This document shows, one piece after another, positions 63,201-64,000 of a stretch of 64,000 nucleotides of DNA. The DNA comes from Melastoma dodecandrum. Lineage: Eukaryota; Streptophyta; Magnoliopsida; Myrtales; Melastomataceae. Where the stretch lies: assembly GCA_029817715.1 (NCBI GenBank), contig JARUPY010000290.1:1798001-1862000 (forward strand), read 5' to 3'. The position numbers and the translations under genes were made by a program. Every line of letters begins with the position of its first letter. Within the stretch, counting starts at the first letter, position 1. The notes below the pieces were generated by a model. That model searched no databases. It saw only the letters and a program-made list of their open reading frames with translations, and was not told the DNA's origin.

Positions 63201-63830
63201 GAGCAAGTGGATGAAATATGATGATGAGCATACAGACTTTGCGCATCTAAATGTAGCAAACATAGAATTATAGCGTGTGTCACCCAACACAAGGAAAAGT
63301 ATCCCCTTAATTCATCATTCTTCTCTTTTATAACAAATGGAAAAATATGTTCCTTTTGTGATGTATTATTCTCTCTAGCATGACGTTAGTTTAATAAATG
63401 TTGGGAATATGCTAAAATATTTACTTTCGCAGCAGAACGTGTCGTATCGGGGCTGAATTTTAAGAGAGAATTAGAGCTTTTATGAATGAAATGTTGAGGT
63501 CGATAAAATTTGATTTCTTGAAAAGGAATTCCTAAATAGCTGAATAAATTGTTGGCGAGTTTACCAGAAATATTTTAGTTGAAGGTATAAATCTCTTAAA
63601 GATTCCAAATAGTTGCAAGAAAAAAAAAAATCGTTGATCAAACTACGAGAATATGATGCAAATCACAAATAAAAAAGAAGTAAAGAGTATTAAAAATATG
63701 TTGGTAAATAATCTAGATATAGGAGAGAAGATAATAAGATAGGGCAAGGGGAAGAAAATTTTTGACATATATCTTTACTAAAAGATAATCATCCTAAAAA
63801 ACAATTATTTTGTTAGACTAAATGTGCAAT
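60296..63830. other. LYK3 promoter side and gene-free distal region
   Basis: The leader and promoter of the minus-strand LysM kinase occupy roughly the first 500 bases, with pyrimidine-rich stretches on minus. The remaining 3 kb is AT-rich. Open frames at 61529-61795, 61639-61875, 62132-62401 and 62633-62902 lack any recognisable similarity and are low-complexity. No RNA gene was seen. Confidence 0.5.
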
Positions 63831-63837
63831 GCAATCT

Positions 63838-64000
63838 TGCCAACAACTTCTTCGTATGAAGAAAGTATGTCCAAGTAGTGAATACTCTTAAGATGAATAT
63901 GCAGGATCGATGGCAGAAGAACAAATGCAATTAACAGAAGAAGTAAATGATCAAGTGTTTGTTGCCACATGTTTGTTAGCAAAGGTTCCGGATCAAACTT
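63838..64000 (+). pseudogene. Copia retrotransposon gag-protease fragment at the window edge
   Basis: One plus frame reads CQQLLRMKKVCPS, a decayed zinc-knuckle-like stretch, then a stop (TAA near 63889). It continues in the same frame with MAEEQMQLTEEVNDQVFVAT and CLLAKVPDQT up to the window edge. The VFVATC sequence just before the end resembles the linker that in Copia polyproteins precedes the protease motif WLIDSGC. The window ends before that motif, so the call is tentative. Confidence 0.4.

Overview
This is a window of nuclear DNA from a flowering plant, most likely a eudicot. The genes have many short exons with GT-AG introns and AT-rich introns and spacers, and belong to plant families (HD-Zip, INDETERMINATE DOMAIN, GATA, MUT9-like kinase, NADP-malic enzyme, SHAQKYF MYB, LysM receptor kinase). 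Plant-type mobile elements lie between them. I cannot name the species from sequence alone. Exon borders were derived by hand from splice signals, reading-frame continuity and remembered family sequences.

Layout. 1-9.4 kb: an HD-Zip I gene (1454-2260, +), a decayed HD-Zip relic (about 5.3 kb), and an IDD zinc-finger gene (6445-8673, -). 9.5-18.6 kb: one large Mutator-like element with terminal inverted repeats of about 0.75 kb. It carries a SUMO-protease-like (Ulp1/C48) gene on + and a broken FAR1/MuDR-type transposase on -. 18.96-20.04 kb: a non-autonomous hAT-like element. 20-25.3 kb: gene-poor, with a 200-bp tandem duplication. 25.3-26.6 kb: a GATA factor (-). 28.7-36.8 kb: a decayed, rearranged endogenous pararetrovirus (Caulimoviridae) on -, interrupted by tandem repeats.

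38.9-60.3 kb is gene-dense: a MUT9-like kinase, a Mutator-type MITE with a perfect 10-bp target duplication, a plastid-type NADP-malic enzyme, a one-repeat MYB, a plant-specific protein of unknown role, a TfdA/At3g21360-like dioxygenase pseudogene split by a solo LTR, and a LysM receptor kinase (-). 60.8-64 kb is gene-poor and ends in what looks like a Copia gag-protease remnant.

Nothing suggests that the host genes form one pathway; plant neighbours are usually unrelated. The most unusual content is in the mobile DNA: the long-TIR Mutator element with its apparently retained protease triad, the rearranged pararetrovirus, and the solo LTR and MITE with clear target-site duplications.
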